A DNA stretch of 64,000 nt from Lentisalinibacter orientalis (GCF_040706535.1 NZ_JAPDRJ010000006.1:124001-188000); one strand, 5' to 3'. Counted from the first letter of the stretch, positions 28,381-37,456 are shown. Notes: generated by a model from the sequence alone, not told the origin. Program-made: numbers and translations.

Positions 28381-30666
28381 TCAACCGCGTGCAGCTCCGG
28401 AGCCCGCCGGCAGGCTCTCGCGCGCCTTGCGGGGCGCGATCCAGAGCCGGGCGACGAACCAGGCCAGCGTGATGCCGCCGATGCTGAAGATGATGTCACC
28501 GGGGACACGCATCCAGACCAGCATATCGACCACGGGCTGCTGCATGAACTCCGCGGAGCGCGCGTACCAGTAGCCGTTGTCGATGGCGGCCACCAGCTGC
28601 ATCACGCCGAGCGGCAGCAGCGTCATCAGCGACATGCCGACCAGGCCGATGTTGAACGACCAGAACGCGGTCTTCAGCACCGACTCGTTCCACTGTGCCG
28701 CAGGCTTCATGCCGCGCAGGCAGAACAGCATCAGGCCGATGCCGAGCATGCCGTACACACCGAACAGCGCGGTGTGGCCGTGCAGAGGCGTGAGGTTCAG
28801 GCCCTGCATGAAGAACAGCGGCAGCGGCGGGTTGATCAGGAAGCCGAACAGCCCGGCGCCCACCACGTTCCAGAAGGCCACCGCCGTGAAGAACATGACC
28901 GGCCAGTGGTAGCGTGCCATCCACGGTGTCGCCTTGCCCAGCTTGTAGGTCTGATAGGCCTCGAAGCCGATGTAGGCCAGCGGCACGACCTCCAGCGCCG
29001 AGAAGGAGGCGCCGACGGCGATGACCGCCGTCGGGGTGCCCGCGAAGTACAGGTGATGGAGCGTGCCCAGCACGCCGCCGGCGAGGAAGACGATGGTGGC
29101 GAACAGGACGGCCACCGTCGCCGTGCTGACCTTCAGCAGGCCGAGGCGCGTGAACAGGAAAGCAATCACGGCAGTCGCGAAGACCTCGAAGAAGCCTTCC
29201 ACCCACAGATGCACCACCCACCAGCGCCAGTACTCGACCATCGACAGGTGCGTGTGCTCGCCCCACATCAGGCCGGCGCCGTAGAACAGGCCGATGGCCA
29301 CCGTGGAGAGGAACAGCAGCGTCACGATGGGCCGCGACTCGTTGCGCTGGCGGATGGCCGGCCACAGCGCGCGGCCGACCAGCGTCAGCCAGAGGCCGAG
29401 ACCGATGAACAGGAACCACTGCCAGAAGCGGCCGAGGTCCACGTATTCCCAGCCCTGATGGCCGAACCAGAAGTTGTTCTCGAGGCCCAGGGTCTGCATG
29501 ACGGCGAACCACTGGCCGGCGAAGGCACCGACCACGATCACCAGCAGGCACACCCACAGCAGGTTGACGCCCAGGCGCTGGAACTTCGGCTCGTGGCCCG
29601 AGATGGCCGGCGCGATGTACAGGCCGGTGCCGAGCCAGGCGGTGGCGATCCACAGCACGGCCAGCTGGGTGTGCCAGGTGCGGGTCAGGGAATAGGGCAG
29701 GATCTCGCTCAGAGCGAAACCATAGAACTCCTGGCCTTCCACCTGGTAGTGGGCGGTGATGCCGCCGAGTACGATCTGCACCAGGAACAGCGCGAGCACC
29801 ACCCAGAAATATTTCGCCGTGGCCCGCATCGACGGGGTCACCTTCACCATCGCCAGCGGATCGGAATCCGGCAGCTTGTCGACCCGTTCCTCCTTGCCAT
29901 GAGTGACGGCGTAGTACCAGCCGAGCAGTGCGATGCCGGCGATCAGGAAGAGCACGCTGAATACCGTCCAGATGTAGGCATTCGCCGGCGGCACGTTGCC
30001 CACCAGTTCCTCGGCGGGCCAGTTGCTGGTGTAGGTGATGTCCTTGCCGGGGCGCTCCGTCACGGCGGCCCAGGCGGTCCACCAGTAGAACGCCGACAGC
30101 GCACGCCGGTGGTCCGCATCCGGCACCGTGTCGTTCTTCATCGCGTAGGCTTCGCGCAGCCAGGCCGTCTCCGGCTCGTTCGCGAACAGGCTGTCGTAAT
30201 GCGCCGAAACCGTGCCAATTGCAGCGGCGCGGTCGGCGTCGATGGTGATCGAGCCCCGCTCCGCGTTCCAGGTATTACGGCGGATGCGCTCCTCGAGGCG
30301 GGCCTGCAGTGCGGCCTGCTGGGGAGCGGGCAGATCCGCGTAGCCGTCCACGACGTAATCCCGCCGCGCCCAGATATCGAGCGTGGCGATGGCCTCGCGG
30401 TGCAGCCAGTCGGCCGTCCAGTCCGGCGCCACGTAGCCGCCGTGGCCCCAGATGGAGCCGAGCTGATGGCCGCCTATCGATTGCCAGACCTGTCGGCCCG
30501 TCTCGATGTCCGAGCGCGTGAAGACGAGCTCGCCGTCGACGGTGACGACGCGTTCCGGCATGGGAGGGGCCTGGCGGTGGATCTCGCCGCCCATCCACAA
30601 CAAGACACCGAACGACACGGCGAGCAGCGCCGCCAGTCCGGTCCAGAGTTTCTGTGTGGTAGTCAT
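28381..30666 (-). CDS. norB: Quinol-dependent nitric oxide reductase
   Basis: 761 residues, the fused single-subunit form (qNOR): an N-terminal helix and a hydrophilic domain of about 200 residues that replaces the cytochrome c subunit but has no CXXCH, then twelve or more helices of the heme-copper oxidase fold. All expected metal ligands can be placed: the low-spin heme His in WHTQLAVLW; FeB ligands His486 and Glu490 in HLWVEGFFE and His537-His538 in HHLYFAG; and the heme pair His629/His631 in LHGHTALFG. It reduces 2 NO to N2O with quinol electrons in the inner membrane. ATG 30666 has a GGAGGAG site. A good FNR box lies at 30723-30736. Confidence 0.94.
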   Translation of the reverse strand: MTTTQKLWTGLAALLAVSFGVLLWMGGEIHRQAPPMPERVVTVDGELVFTRSDIETGRQVWQSIGGHQLGSIWGHGGYVAPDWTADWLHREAIATLDIWARRDYVVDGYADLPAPQQAALQARLEERIRRNTWNAERGSITIDADRAAAIGTVSAHYDSLFANEPETAWLREAYAMKNDTVPDADHRRALSAFYWWTAWAAVTERPGKDITYTSNWPAEELVGNVPPANAYIWTVFSVLFLIAGIALLGWYYAVTHGKEERVDKLPDSDPLAMVKVTPSMRATAKYFWVVLALFLVQIVLGGITAHYQVEGQEFYGFALSEILPYSLTRTWHTQLAVLWIATAWLGTGLYIAPAISGHEPKFQRLGVNLLWVCLLVIVVGAFAGQWFAVMQTLGLENNFWFGHQGWEYVDLGRFWQWFLFIGLGLWLTLVGRALWPAIRQRNESRPIVTLLFLSTVAIGLFYGAGLMWGEHTHLSMVEYWRWWVVHLWVEGFFEVFATAVIAFLFTRLGLLKVSTATVAVLFATIVFLAGGVLGTLHHLYFAGTPTAVIAVGASFSALEVVPLAYIGFEAYQTYKLGKATPWMARYHWPVMFFTAVAFWNVVGAGLFGFLINPPLPLFFMQGLNLTPLHGHTALFGVYGMLGIGLMLFCLRGMKPAAQWNESVLKTAFWSFNIGLVGMSLMTLLPLGVMQLVAAIDNGYWYARSAEFMQQPVVDMLVWMRVPGDIIFSIGGITLAWFVARLWIAPRKARESLPAGSGAARG

Positions 30667-30722
30667 TTCCAATCTCCTCCAGGGATCGGGGGAGATGGTG
30701 CGCCGGGCGCAGGGGCCGCGCC

Positions 30723-30736
30723 CTGATCCAGGTCAA
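30723..30736 (-). promoter_or_regulatory. FNR-type box upstream of norB
   Basis: On the minus strand the sequence is TTGACCTGGATCAG, matching TTGAT-N4-ATCAA at eight of ten positions. It lies 57-70 bases before the norB start codon, in the short gap after the fnr stop, so norB can be activated independently of the upstream genes. Confidence 0.75.
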
Positions 30737-30744
30737 GTGAGCGG

Positions 30745-31500
30745 TCAGTTTCTGAGGACGTTCTGCGCCAGCTCGTTCAGGCCGGGCATGTCCAGCAGTT
30801 CGACCTCGCGGCGATCCACGCGGATGAGGCCGTTCTCCTGGAAGCGCTTCAGGATGCGGCTCACGGTCTCGGCGGCCAGACGCAGGTAGTTGGCGATGTC
30901 CGTACGCGCCATCGTGAGGCGCATGCGGGTGGGGGACAGGCCGCGGGCGGCATAGCGGCGGGACAGCACCAGCAGGAACGCCGCCATGCGCTCCTCCGCG
31001 GTGAAATCGCCCGCCAGCAGCGTGGCCTTGCCGATGTCCTCGCTCAGCAGCCGGAAGAGCTGCTGCTGCAGCCCCGGCATGCGGGTGGCCAGCGTGGCCA
31101 TGCGCGGGAAGGAGAAGCGGCAGAGCAGCACCGTGTCCAGTGCGACGGCGTTACAGGGGTAGCGCGACTGCGAGATGGCGTTCAGGCCGATGACCTCGCC
31201 GGGCAGGAAGAAGCCCTGGATCTGCTCGCGTCCGGCCAGGTCCGTCACGTAGGTCTTCACGGTGCCGGCACGCACGGCTGCAATCGCGTTGAATTCGTCG
31301 CCCTCGCGGAAGATGTGCTCGCCCTCCCGGTAGGGTCCGACGTGCTCGACCAGCACGTGGAGCTCCTGCAGCCGCGACTTGTCGTAGCCGCTCTCCAGGC
31401 AGGCGGAGGAGAAGGCGCAGGTGCTGCAGAAGTGCAGCTCGTCGCCGTCGTCCGCGAGGATGCCGGCGCTGCGTTCCAGCGCGCCCGCCTCACCGGTCAT
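30745..31500 (-). CDS. fnr: FNR/ANR-type oxygen-responsive transcription factor
   Basis: 251 residues of the Crp/Fnr family. The N-terminal cysteines Cys25, Cys28 and Cys34 (CSTCAFSSAC) and Cys116 (YPCNAVAL) supply the four ligands of an oxygen-labile [4Fe-4S] cluster. The cyclic-nucleotide-fold core includes EGEHIFREGDEFNAIAAVRAGTVK. The helix-turn-helix TDIANYLRLAAETVSRILKRF carries the Glu-x2-Ser-Arg residues that read TTGAT half sites. It should activate genes under oxygen limitation; matching boxes occur at 30723, 32898 and 41032. It lies 37 bases after the hemN-like gene, the common anr/hemN neighbourhood. Confidence 0.93.
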   Translation of the reverse strand: MTGEAGALERSAGILADDGDELHFCSTCAFSSACLESGYDKSRLQELHVLVEHVGPYREGEHIFREGDEFNAIAAVRAGTVKTYVTDLAGREQIQGFFLPGEVIGLNAISQSRYPCNAVALDTVLLCRFSFPRMATLATRMPGLQQQLFRLLSEDIGKATLLAGDFTAEERMAAFLLVLSRRYAARGLSPTRMRLTMARTDIANYLRLAAETVSRILKRFQENGLIRVDRREVELLDMPGLNELAQNVLRN

Positions 31501-31537
31501 GGTGCGGCTCCACCGCGGCGCCGGACAGCAACCGGGG

Positions 31538-32884
31538 TCAGTGCCGGCCTGAAGGGACAGGATGTCGTCCGGCGGCGCCGGGCTCCTGGCCGGGTTTCTG
31601 GTAATCGGGCGTGAAGCACAGCGCGATTATACGGATAGCCTCGCCTTCCCGCGCAAGGATCCGCAGCTCGTCGCGCCCGGTCTCGAGCCAGCCCAGCTCC
31701 TCGTGGCGCCGCAGCCTCGCCAGCGCCCCGGCGAAGTGCTCGGCGAAGTCCACCTGCCAGCGGCGTTCGATGGCCCGGATGTCGAGGCGCCGGCGGCACA
31801 GCAGGTCGCGGACGATGTCGGCCCGCAGGCGTTCGTCCGCATCGAGAGCGTGGCCGCAGCACAGCGGCAGCCGCTCGGCGTCGATCGCGCTCTCCCAGGC
31901 GCCCACGTCCGAGAGATTGCGGCACCACACGTCGCCGATGCGGCTGAGTGCGCCCGCGCCGAAACCGAGCACGTCGCAGTCGCCCGCCGCGCAGTAGCCG
32001 CTTGGGCCGATGCCGAGCGTGCCCGCTGCGGCCGCGATGGCCAGAGCGTCGTCGGGCAGGGCGTACTCGTCCGGGCCGATCAGCCGGTAGCCGCAGTCGG
32101 TGAGCGTGCGGTGACCGGCTGCAGCGACGGCGGCCAGCGAGCGGCCGGTCAGCGCGATGCGTTCCGGCCGGTCGGCAACGAGTGTGGCGATGGCATCCGC
32201 CGCCGTTTGCTCGTCGTAGGCGGCGTAGTCGAAGCGCAGCGTGAGCGCGGTGCTGGAGAGGCCTGCTTCCCGGCACGCCGACACCGCCTGGAGCACCGGA
32301 TCGATACTGCGGGAGCGTAACGCCGCAGAGCGCCGGCCCGGCACCGTCACCGAGAGCGAAGCCCGGTTCAGCCCTGCCGCGGCGAAGCGCCGGATCTCGG
32401 CGGCGCCCGGCGGCGCACCGCCGAATGCCACCCGGAACTCCCGGTCGGGGTCCGGCGAGAAATGGAACTGGCGGCCGAGGCTCTCGACCACCTGCAGCAC
32501 GTGGCCGACGTCGAGCAGGCCGCTGAAGTGCTCCAGCACCAGTTGCACCACGTCCCGGTCCCGGTCGAACAGGGGCGCGATACGTTCGATCTGACGCAGC
32601 AGGCGCTCCACATACATCTCGCCGGCAGCTCTCGAATACGCCGCGGGCACGCCGTGGATCAGCCGCAGGCCGCGGGGCGCACAGACCTCCAGCGCCAGCG
32701 GGTGGGGGATGGGCACGGCGTTGCTGCGTCGGGCGGCGTCGACGAACTCGGCTTCCCCGAACGGCTTGCGGAACGTGGTCGGCGCGGGGAAGACGTGACA
32801 CTCCTGCACGCCGGTGGACGGCCCGGGCCGGGGACAGCATTCGATGAGGGTCTCTCCGTGCATGGGCGCACTATGCGCGGTCAT
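31538..32884 (-). CDS. HemN-like protein lacking the radical-SAM cysteines
   Basis: About 448 residues from ATG 32884 (ATG 32863 is possible). The whole length aligns by eye with oxygen-independent coproporphyrinogen III oxidase: an FGEAEFVDAARRSN start, YVERLLRQIERIAP, LNRASLSVTVPG, GPSGYCAAGDCDVLGFGAGALSRIGD, and IDFAEYF-like VDFAEHFAGALARL at the end. Where HemN has the PFCxxxCxYC cluster motif this protein reads CAPRGLRLIHGV: the three cluster cysteines are replaced by Pro, Arg and His. It therefore cannot bind the radical-SAM cluster in the normal way and should not be annotated as an active oxidase. A heme- or porphyrin-binding role near nirS and nor genes is inference. Confidence 0.75.
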   Translation of the reverse strand: MTAHSAPMHGETLIECCPRPGPSTGVQECHVFPAPTTFRKPFGEAEFVDAARRSNAVPIPHPLALEVCAPRGLRLIHGVPAAYSRAAGEMYVERLLRQIERIAPLFDRDRDVVQLVLEHFSGLLDVGHVLQVVESLGRQFHFSPDPDREFRVAFGGAPPGAAEIRRFAAAGLNRASLSVTVPGRRSAALRSRSIDPVLQAVSACREAGLSSTALTLRFDYAAYDEQTAADAIATLVADRPERIALTGRSLAAVAAAGHRTLTDCGYRLIGPDEYALPDDALAIAAAAGTLGIGPSGYCAAGDCDVLGFGAGALSRIGDVWCRNLSDVGAWESAIDAERLPLCCGHALDADERLRADIVRDLLCRRRLDIRAIERRWQVDFAEHFAGALARLRRHEELGWLETGRDELRILAREGEAIRIIALCFTPDYQKPGQEPGAAGRHPVPSGRH

Positions 32885-32897
32885 ACGCACATCCGCC

Positions 32898-32911
32898 TTG
32901 ACCTGGGTCAA
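32898..32911. promoter_or_regulatory. FNR-type box between divergent hemN-like and receptor-nirS units
   Basis: TTGACCTGGGTCAA is a near-perfect palindrome of the TTGAT-N4-ATCAA type. It lies 14 bases before ATG 32884 (35 before ATG 32863) of the hemN-like gene and 35 bases before the TonB receptor ATG at 32946. The spacing suits control of one or both directions. Confidence 0.75.
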
Positions 32912-32945
32912 GGAGGCGGCGGCGCAACGGGTCTAGTCTGCCGCC

Positions 32946-35168
32946 ATGGACGATCGACGCACTGCACTGATACTCATCGCCGTTACCACGCGGCTGCTGT
33001 TGGCGATGGCATTCGCATCGACCGGCACGGCGATGGCTGCGGAACCCGCCGACGGCTCCGGCGCCGACACCACGGCGCTCGAGGAGATCGTGGTGGTTGC
33101 CACGAAGTACCGCACGCCGCTGCGGGACGTCGCGGCGGATGTCACGGCGCTGACCCGTGAGGACCTCGAGGAGACACTGACCGCCTCGCTGCCCGATCTG
33201 TTCCGTTTCGTGCCCGGCGTGAGCCACGAGGGCGCGGGGTCGCGCTTCGGTGCCGAAGGCGTAACGATACGCGGCATCGGCGGCAACCGGGTCGCGCTGG
33301 AGATCGACGGCGTGCCGGTGTCCGAGCAGTTCGCCATCGGCAACTTCTCGCACGCGACGCGGGACTTCATCGACCCGGCACTCATCGGGCGTGTGGAGAT
33401 CCTGCGCGGCCCCGCCTCGGCGCTCTACGGCAGCTCCGCGCTGGGCGGCGTGGTGGCGGTGCGGACCCGCGGCGCGCTCGCGGCCGATCTCGACGCCGTC
33501 ACGGCGGGTGATGCCGGCCTCGTACGCCACGGCCGCGACGACAGCTCCCATCTCACCGGCGGGATGCACTGGGCGCGCGCCGACGGCGGTCTCGCCCTGT
33601 CGGTGGCCGGAGCTCACCGCGAGGGCGGCGCGATGGAGTCGGCCGCGGCCGAGGGCTCCGCCGACGAGCGGGACTGGCGCCGCGATGCCGGGCTGATCGG
33701 CCTGGCCGGCAGCAACGATGACGGCCACGAATGGCGCGTGACGCTGCTCCGGCAGAGCGCGGACGTGGCCAGCGACATCCGCTCGGTGTTGGGTGGCGGA
33801 CGCTTCGCCACGACGACCTCGCTCACGGGCGACGACCGTTCGGCGTTTTCCCTTGCGAGCGCGGAGTACCGCGTGCCACAGCCGCTGCCCTGGCTGGACG
33901 AGGCACTGCTGCGGGTGTTCCACGCGGCGGCCGACGTGCATCAGGAGACCGTCGACGAACGGGCCGCCGCCGCTGCGCCGGTGCAGCTGACGCGCGAGTT
34001 CGACTATGAGCAGAAGCTCCTCGGCGGCGAACTCAATCTGTGGCGAGAGCTGGACGCGGGCGGCTGGTCTCATCGCCTCGGTTTCGGCGCGGAGTGGACC
34101 GAGCGCGAGACGGCCGAGATGCGCGACGGCGTCTCGCAGAGCCTGCTGGACGGATCGATCAGCCGACGCATACTCGGCGAGGAATTCCCGCTGCGGGACT
34201 TCCCGGTGACCGTCACCCGGGAGCTGGGGCTGTGGCTGTCGGATCAGTTCACGAAGGGCCCGCTCACGCTGTCCGCCGCCCTGCGCTACGACGAGAACCG
34301 GCTCGATCCGGAGCCGGATGCCGTCTACCGGGAAGACAATCCCGCGGTCGAGCCGGTGGCCGTCTCGGTCTCCGACGTCTCGCCGAAGATCGGCGTGGTT
34401 TATCGCGCCGGGGCCGGCACCGACCTGTTTCTGCAGTACGCACGGGGCTTCCGCGCGCCGCCCTTCGAGGATGCGAACATCGGCCTCGACATCCCGCTGT
34501 TCAACATCCGCGCGCTGCCGAACCCGGACCTGCGATCCGAGACCTCCGACGGCTGGGAGGCAGGGCTGCGCTGGGAAGGCCGGCGCGCCCGGCTGGCATT
34601 GGCCGCGTTCCAGACCGACTACGACGACTTCATCGAGACGAAGGCACGCATCGGCGTGGACCCCGAGAGCGGCCGGCTGCTGTTCCAGTCCCGCAATATC
34701 GACCGGGCCCGGATCCGCGGCGTCGAGGCGCGCGGATCGCTGCGCCCCGGCGGGCACCTGCATGGCGTGACCCTGGAGGCCGCGGCCTACCTTGCCGAGG
34801 GCGAGAACCGGATTACCGGTGAGCCTCTCGGCAGCGTGGGCCCGGCCCAGGCCGTGCTCGGGGCGCGCTGGCGCTCGCACGACGACCGCACCGGTCTGCG
34901 CGCGGTCCTCACGCTCACGGACGGCTGGTCCCGGCAGGAGGAGAGCGGTGGCGAGCGCTTCGAGCCCGCCGGCTACGGCGTGGTGGATGTGTACGCGACC
35001 CGCCTCGTCGGCGACCACCTCACGCTGACGCTCGGTATCGGCAACCTGACCGACCGGCGCTACTGGCGCTGGGCCGACGTGAGCGGACTCACCCCCGACG
35101 ACCCCGCGTTGCCGATGCTCGCGCAACCGGGGAGGCATTACTCGATCGGTCTGCAGTGGGACTGGTAG
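32946..35168 (+). CDS. TonB-dependent outer-membrane receptor, heme-receptor type
   Basis: 740 residues. Signal-type N-terminus (LLLAMAFASTGTAMA), then the plug with a TonB-box-like EEIVVVATKY, LPDLFRFVPGV, IRGIGGNRVALEIDGV and VEILRGPASALYGSSALGGVV. The barrel carries GFRAPPFEDANIG and NPDLRSETSDGWE, the FRAP/NPNL pair that marks heme and hemoglobin receptors, and ends in aromatic W. It should take up heme or another tetrapyrrole-like ligand across the outer membrane. It is preceded by an FNR box and followed after 32 bases by nirS, an unusual arrangement linking uptake to anaerobic nitrite respiration. It is similar in layout to the receptor at 38522-40720. Confidence 0.86.
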   Translation: MDDRRTALILIAVTTRLLLAMAFASTGTAMAAEPADGSGADTTALEEIVVVATKYRTPLRDVAADVTALTREDLEETLTASLPDLFRFVPGVSHEGAGSRFGAEGVTIRGIGGNRVALEIDGVPVSEQFAIGNFSHATRDFIDPALIGRVEILRGPASALYGSSALGGVVAVRTRGALAADLDAVTAGDAGLVRHGRDDSSHLTGGMHWARADGGLALSVAGAHREGGAMESAAAEGSADERDWRRDAGLIGLAGSNDDGHEWRVTLLRQSADVASDIRSVLGGGRFATTTSLTGDDRSAFSLASAEYRVPQPLPWLDEALLRVFHAAADVHQETVDERAAAAAPVQLTREFDYEQKLLGGELNLWRELDAGGWSHRLGFGAEWTERETAEMRDGVSQSLLDGSISRRILGEEFPLRDFPVTVTRELGLWLSDQFTKGPLTLSAALRYDENRLDPEPDAVYREDNPAVEPVAVSVSDVSPKIGVVYRAGAGTDLFLQYARGFRAPPFEDANIGLDIPLFNIRALPNPDLRSETSDGWEAGLRWEGRRARLALAAFQTDYDDFIETKARIGVDPESGRLLFQSRNIDRARIRGVEARGSLRPGGHLHGVTLEAAAYLAEGENRITGEPLGSVGPAQAVLGARWRSHDDRTGLRAVLTLTDGWSRQEESGGERFEPAGYGVVDVYATRLVGDHLTLTLGIGNLTDRRYWRWADVSGLTPDDPALPMLAQPGRHYSIGLQWDW

Positions 35169-35200
35169 TCAGCCCCCGACGACCGTCAAGGAGACGACAA

Positions 35201-37408
35201 ATGACCAAGCAGGAGAGATTAAGACGCTCAGCCCCCTGGCTGCTGTCCGGTGCCGTCATGGCCCTCGGCCTGACGGCCGGCCTGTCCGCCGGTCTGTCGG
35301 TCGATCCGTCGGCCGATCCGTCGACCGATCTGTCGACCGATCTGTCGACCGATCCTTCGGGCCGGGATGCGGAGGTCCACCGCGCCGAGACGGCCACCGA
35401 TACCGTCGCGGAGCTCATGAATGCGGGCAAGACGCTCTATGGCACCCACTGCGCCGGCTGCCACCAGCCGACGGGGCAGGGTCTGCCCGGCGCGTTCCCT
35501 CCGCTCGCGGGCTCCGACTACCTGATGGAGAACCGGGCCCGGGCGATCGAGACGGTGATCCTGGGGCTGACGGGACCGATCACGGTGAACGATCAGCAAT
35601 TCAATGCCGTGATGCCGCCGATGGGCCACCTGGACAACGAGGAGGTGGCCGCCATCCTGACCTACGTGACCAACACGTGGGGTAACGAGGCCTCGGCCTT
35701 CGGCGCGGACGAGGTGGCCGCGGTCCGCACGGGCACCGTCGCCGAGGACCGGGCCACCGGCGAGCGCCACCCGGGCGCGAGCGAGGGCGAGATGCGCTAC
35801 CGCGGCGCACCCACGCCAATGGACCCGGAGGATTTGCGCCAGCGCATGGAGCCCGAAGGGCCGGCGCTGAGCCAGGCCGAGTACAAGACCGCGACGCGGC
35901 TGTACTTCGAGCGCTGCGCCGGCTGCCACGGCGTGCTGCGCAAGGGCGCCACCGGCAAGCCTCTGACCCCGGACATCACCCGGGAGAAGGGCACGGAGTA
36001 TCTCAAGGCGCTCATCACCTACGGCTCGCCCGCCGGCATGCCGAACTGGGGCACATCCGGTGAACTCACCGAGGCGGAGATCGACATGATGGCCCGCTTC
36101 CTGCAGCAGGAGCCGCCGGAGCCGCCCGAATTCGGGCTGGCCAAGATGAAGGAGACCTGGGAGGTGAAGGTGCCGCCGGAAGAGCGCCCGACCGAGCCCC
36201 AGCACGACCGCAACACGGCGAACTTCTTCGCCGTCACGCTGCGCGACGCGGGCCAGGTGGCCATCATCGACGGCGACACCAAGGAGGTGGTCTCGATCGT
36301 GCCCACGGGCTACGCGGTACACATCTCGCGGCCTTCGGCCTCCGGCCGCTATATCTACACCATCGGCCGGGATGCGCGCATCGATATGATCGACCTGTGG
36401 ATGGACCCGCCCCAGGTGGTCTCCGAGATCAAGATCGGGCTCGAGGCCCGCTCGGTGGAGACGTCGAAGTACCCGGGCTACGAGGATCGGTACGCCATCG
36501 CCGGTGCCTACTGGCCGCCCCAGTACGTCATCATGAAGGGCGACACGCTGGAGCCGCTGAAGGTGGTCTCAACCCGGGGCATGACGGTGGACACCCAGGA
36601 GTACCATCCGGAGCCGCGGGTGGCGGCGATTGTGGCTTCCCACAAGCACCCGGAGTTCATCGTCAACGTGAAGGAGACCGGCCACATCCTGCTGGTCAAC
36701 TACGCCGATATCGAGAACCTCACGGTGACCGACATCTCGGCGGCGCGCTTCCTGCACGACGGCGGCTGGGACAGCACGCGACGCTACTTCCTGACGGCGG
36801 CGAACCAGTCCGACAAGATCGCGGTGGTCGACTCGCAGGATCAGGAACTCGAGGCGCTGGTGGACGTCACCAAGATTCCTCACCCCGGCCGCGGCGCCAA
36901 CCTGGTCGACCCGGAGTACGGTCCCGTGTGGGTGACGAGTGCGTTGGGCAACAGCAACATCACCTTCATCGGCACTGACCCGGAGGGCCATCCGGACCAT
37001 GCCTGGAAGGCCGTGCGGGTGCTGGAGGGGCAGGGCGGCGGCTCGCTCTTCGTCAAGACCCATCCGGAATCCGACAACCTGTGGGTGGATACGCCGCTGA
37101 ACCCGGAGGAAGCCGTCGCCCAGAGCGTGGCCGTCTTCGACATCAACAACCTGGATGCCGGCTACGAGGTGCTGCCGATCGCCGAATGGGCCGATCTCGG
37201 GCCCGGGCCGAAGCGCATCGTCCAGCCGGAGTACAACGTGGCCGGCGACGAGGTCTGGTTCTCGGTCTGGAGCGGCAAGGAGGAGGAATCCGCCATCGTG
37301 GTGGTGGACGACAAGACCCGCACGCTGAAGTCCGTCATCAAGGGGCCGGACATCGTGACCCCGACGGGCAAGTTCAACGTCCACAATACCGTGGAGGATG
37401 TCTACTGA
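35201..37408 (+). CDS. nirS: Cytochrome cd1 nitrite reductase with extra N-terminal cytochrome c domain
   Basis: 735 residues against about 560-600 for ordinary NirS. A signal/anchor segment (LLSGAVMALGLTAGLSAGL) is followed by a low-complexity DPS/DLS linker (about 34-53). Next is an extra cytochrome c domain with CAGCH at 84-88 and the Met region AVMPPMGHLDNEEVAAILTYV, and then the normal NirS c domain (CAGCHGVLRKGATGKPLTP, CAGCH at 239-243). The d1 propeller (about 320-735) has HISRPSASGRYIYTIGRDARIDMIDLW, ASHKHPEFIVNVKETG and LHDGGWDSTRRYF with the catalytic histidines. It reduces nitrite to NO in the periplasm. The extra domain resembles a fused NirC-like electron donor. Ribosome site AAGGAG precedes ATG 35201. 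Confidence 0.93.
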   Translation: MTKQERLRRSAPWLLSGAVMALGLTAGLSAGLSVDPSADPSTDLSTDLSTDPSGRDAEVHRAETATDTVAELMNAGKTLYGTHCAGCHQPTGQGLPGAFPPLAGSDYLMENRARAIETVILGLTGPITVNDQQFNAVMPPMGHLDNEEVAAILTYVTNTWGNEASAFGADEVAAVRTGTVAEDRATGERHPGASEGEMRYRGAPTPMDPEDLRQRMEPEGPALSQAEYKTATRLYFERCAGCHGVLRKGATGKPLTPDITREKGTEYLKALITYGSPAGMPNWGTSGELTEAEIDMMARFLQQEPPEPPEFGLAKMKETWEVKVPPEERPTEPQHDRNTANFFAVTLRDAGQVAIIDGDTKEVVSIVPTGYAVHISRPSASGRYIYTIGRDARIDMIDLWMDPPQVVSEIKIGLEARSVETSKYPGYEDRYAIAGAYWPPQYVIMKGDTLEPLKVVSTRGMTVDTQEYHPEPRVAAIVASHKHPEFIVNVKETGHILLVNYADIENLTVTDISAARFLHDGGWDSTRRYFLTAANQSDKIAVVDSQDQELEALVDVTKIPHPGRGANLVDPEYGPVWVTSALGNSNITFIGTDPEGHPDHAWKAVRVLEGQGGGSLFVKTHPESDNLWVDTPLNPEEAVAQSVAVFDINNLDAGYEVLPIAEWADLGPGPKRIVQPEYNVAGDEVWFSVWSGKEEESAIVVVDDKTRTLKSVIKGPDIVTPTGKFNVHNTVEDVY
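35305..35359 (+). repeat. In-frame tandem repeat in nirS linker
   Basis: Four to five 12-base units of the form TCG-ACC-GAT-C(C/T)G encode DPSADPSTDLSTDLSTDPS. The near-identical nucleotides suggest recent slippage expansion of a linker between the membrane/signal segment and the first heme domain. Confidence 0.75.
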
Positions 37409-37416
37409 GACTGCGG

Positions 37417-37452
37417 CGGGGACAGCCGGCTGGGTGGGGCCGGCTGTCCCCG
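37417..37452. terminator. Strong hairpin between convergent nirS and DUF6607 gene
   Basis: GGGGACAGCCGGC and GCCGGCTGTCCCC form a perfect 13-bp stem (14 with the flanking C-G pair) around an 8-base loop. It lies between two convergent genes. No clear U-tract follows, so it may act as a bidirectional stem stabilising 3' ends. Confidence 0.6.
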
Positions 37453-37456
37453 GCCT

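Noticed and set aside
28375..30726. 783-codon plus-strand open frame opposite norB
   Set aside because: It is a shadow of norB, whose metal ligands are all identifiable on the minus strand.
31538..32884. Annotating the gene as an active coproporphyrinogen III oxidase (hemN)
   Set aside because: The three radical-SAM cysteines are absent, so that activity is not supported.
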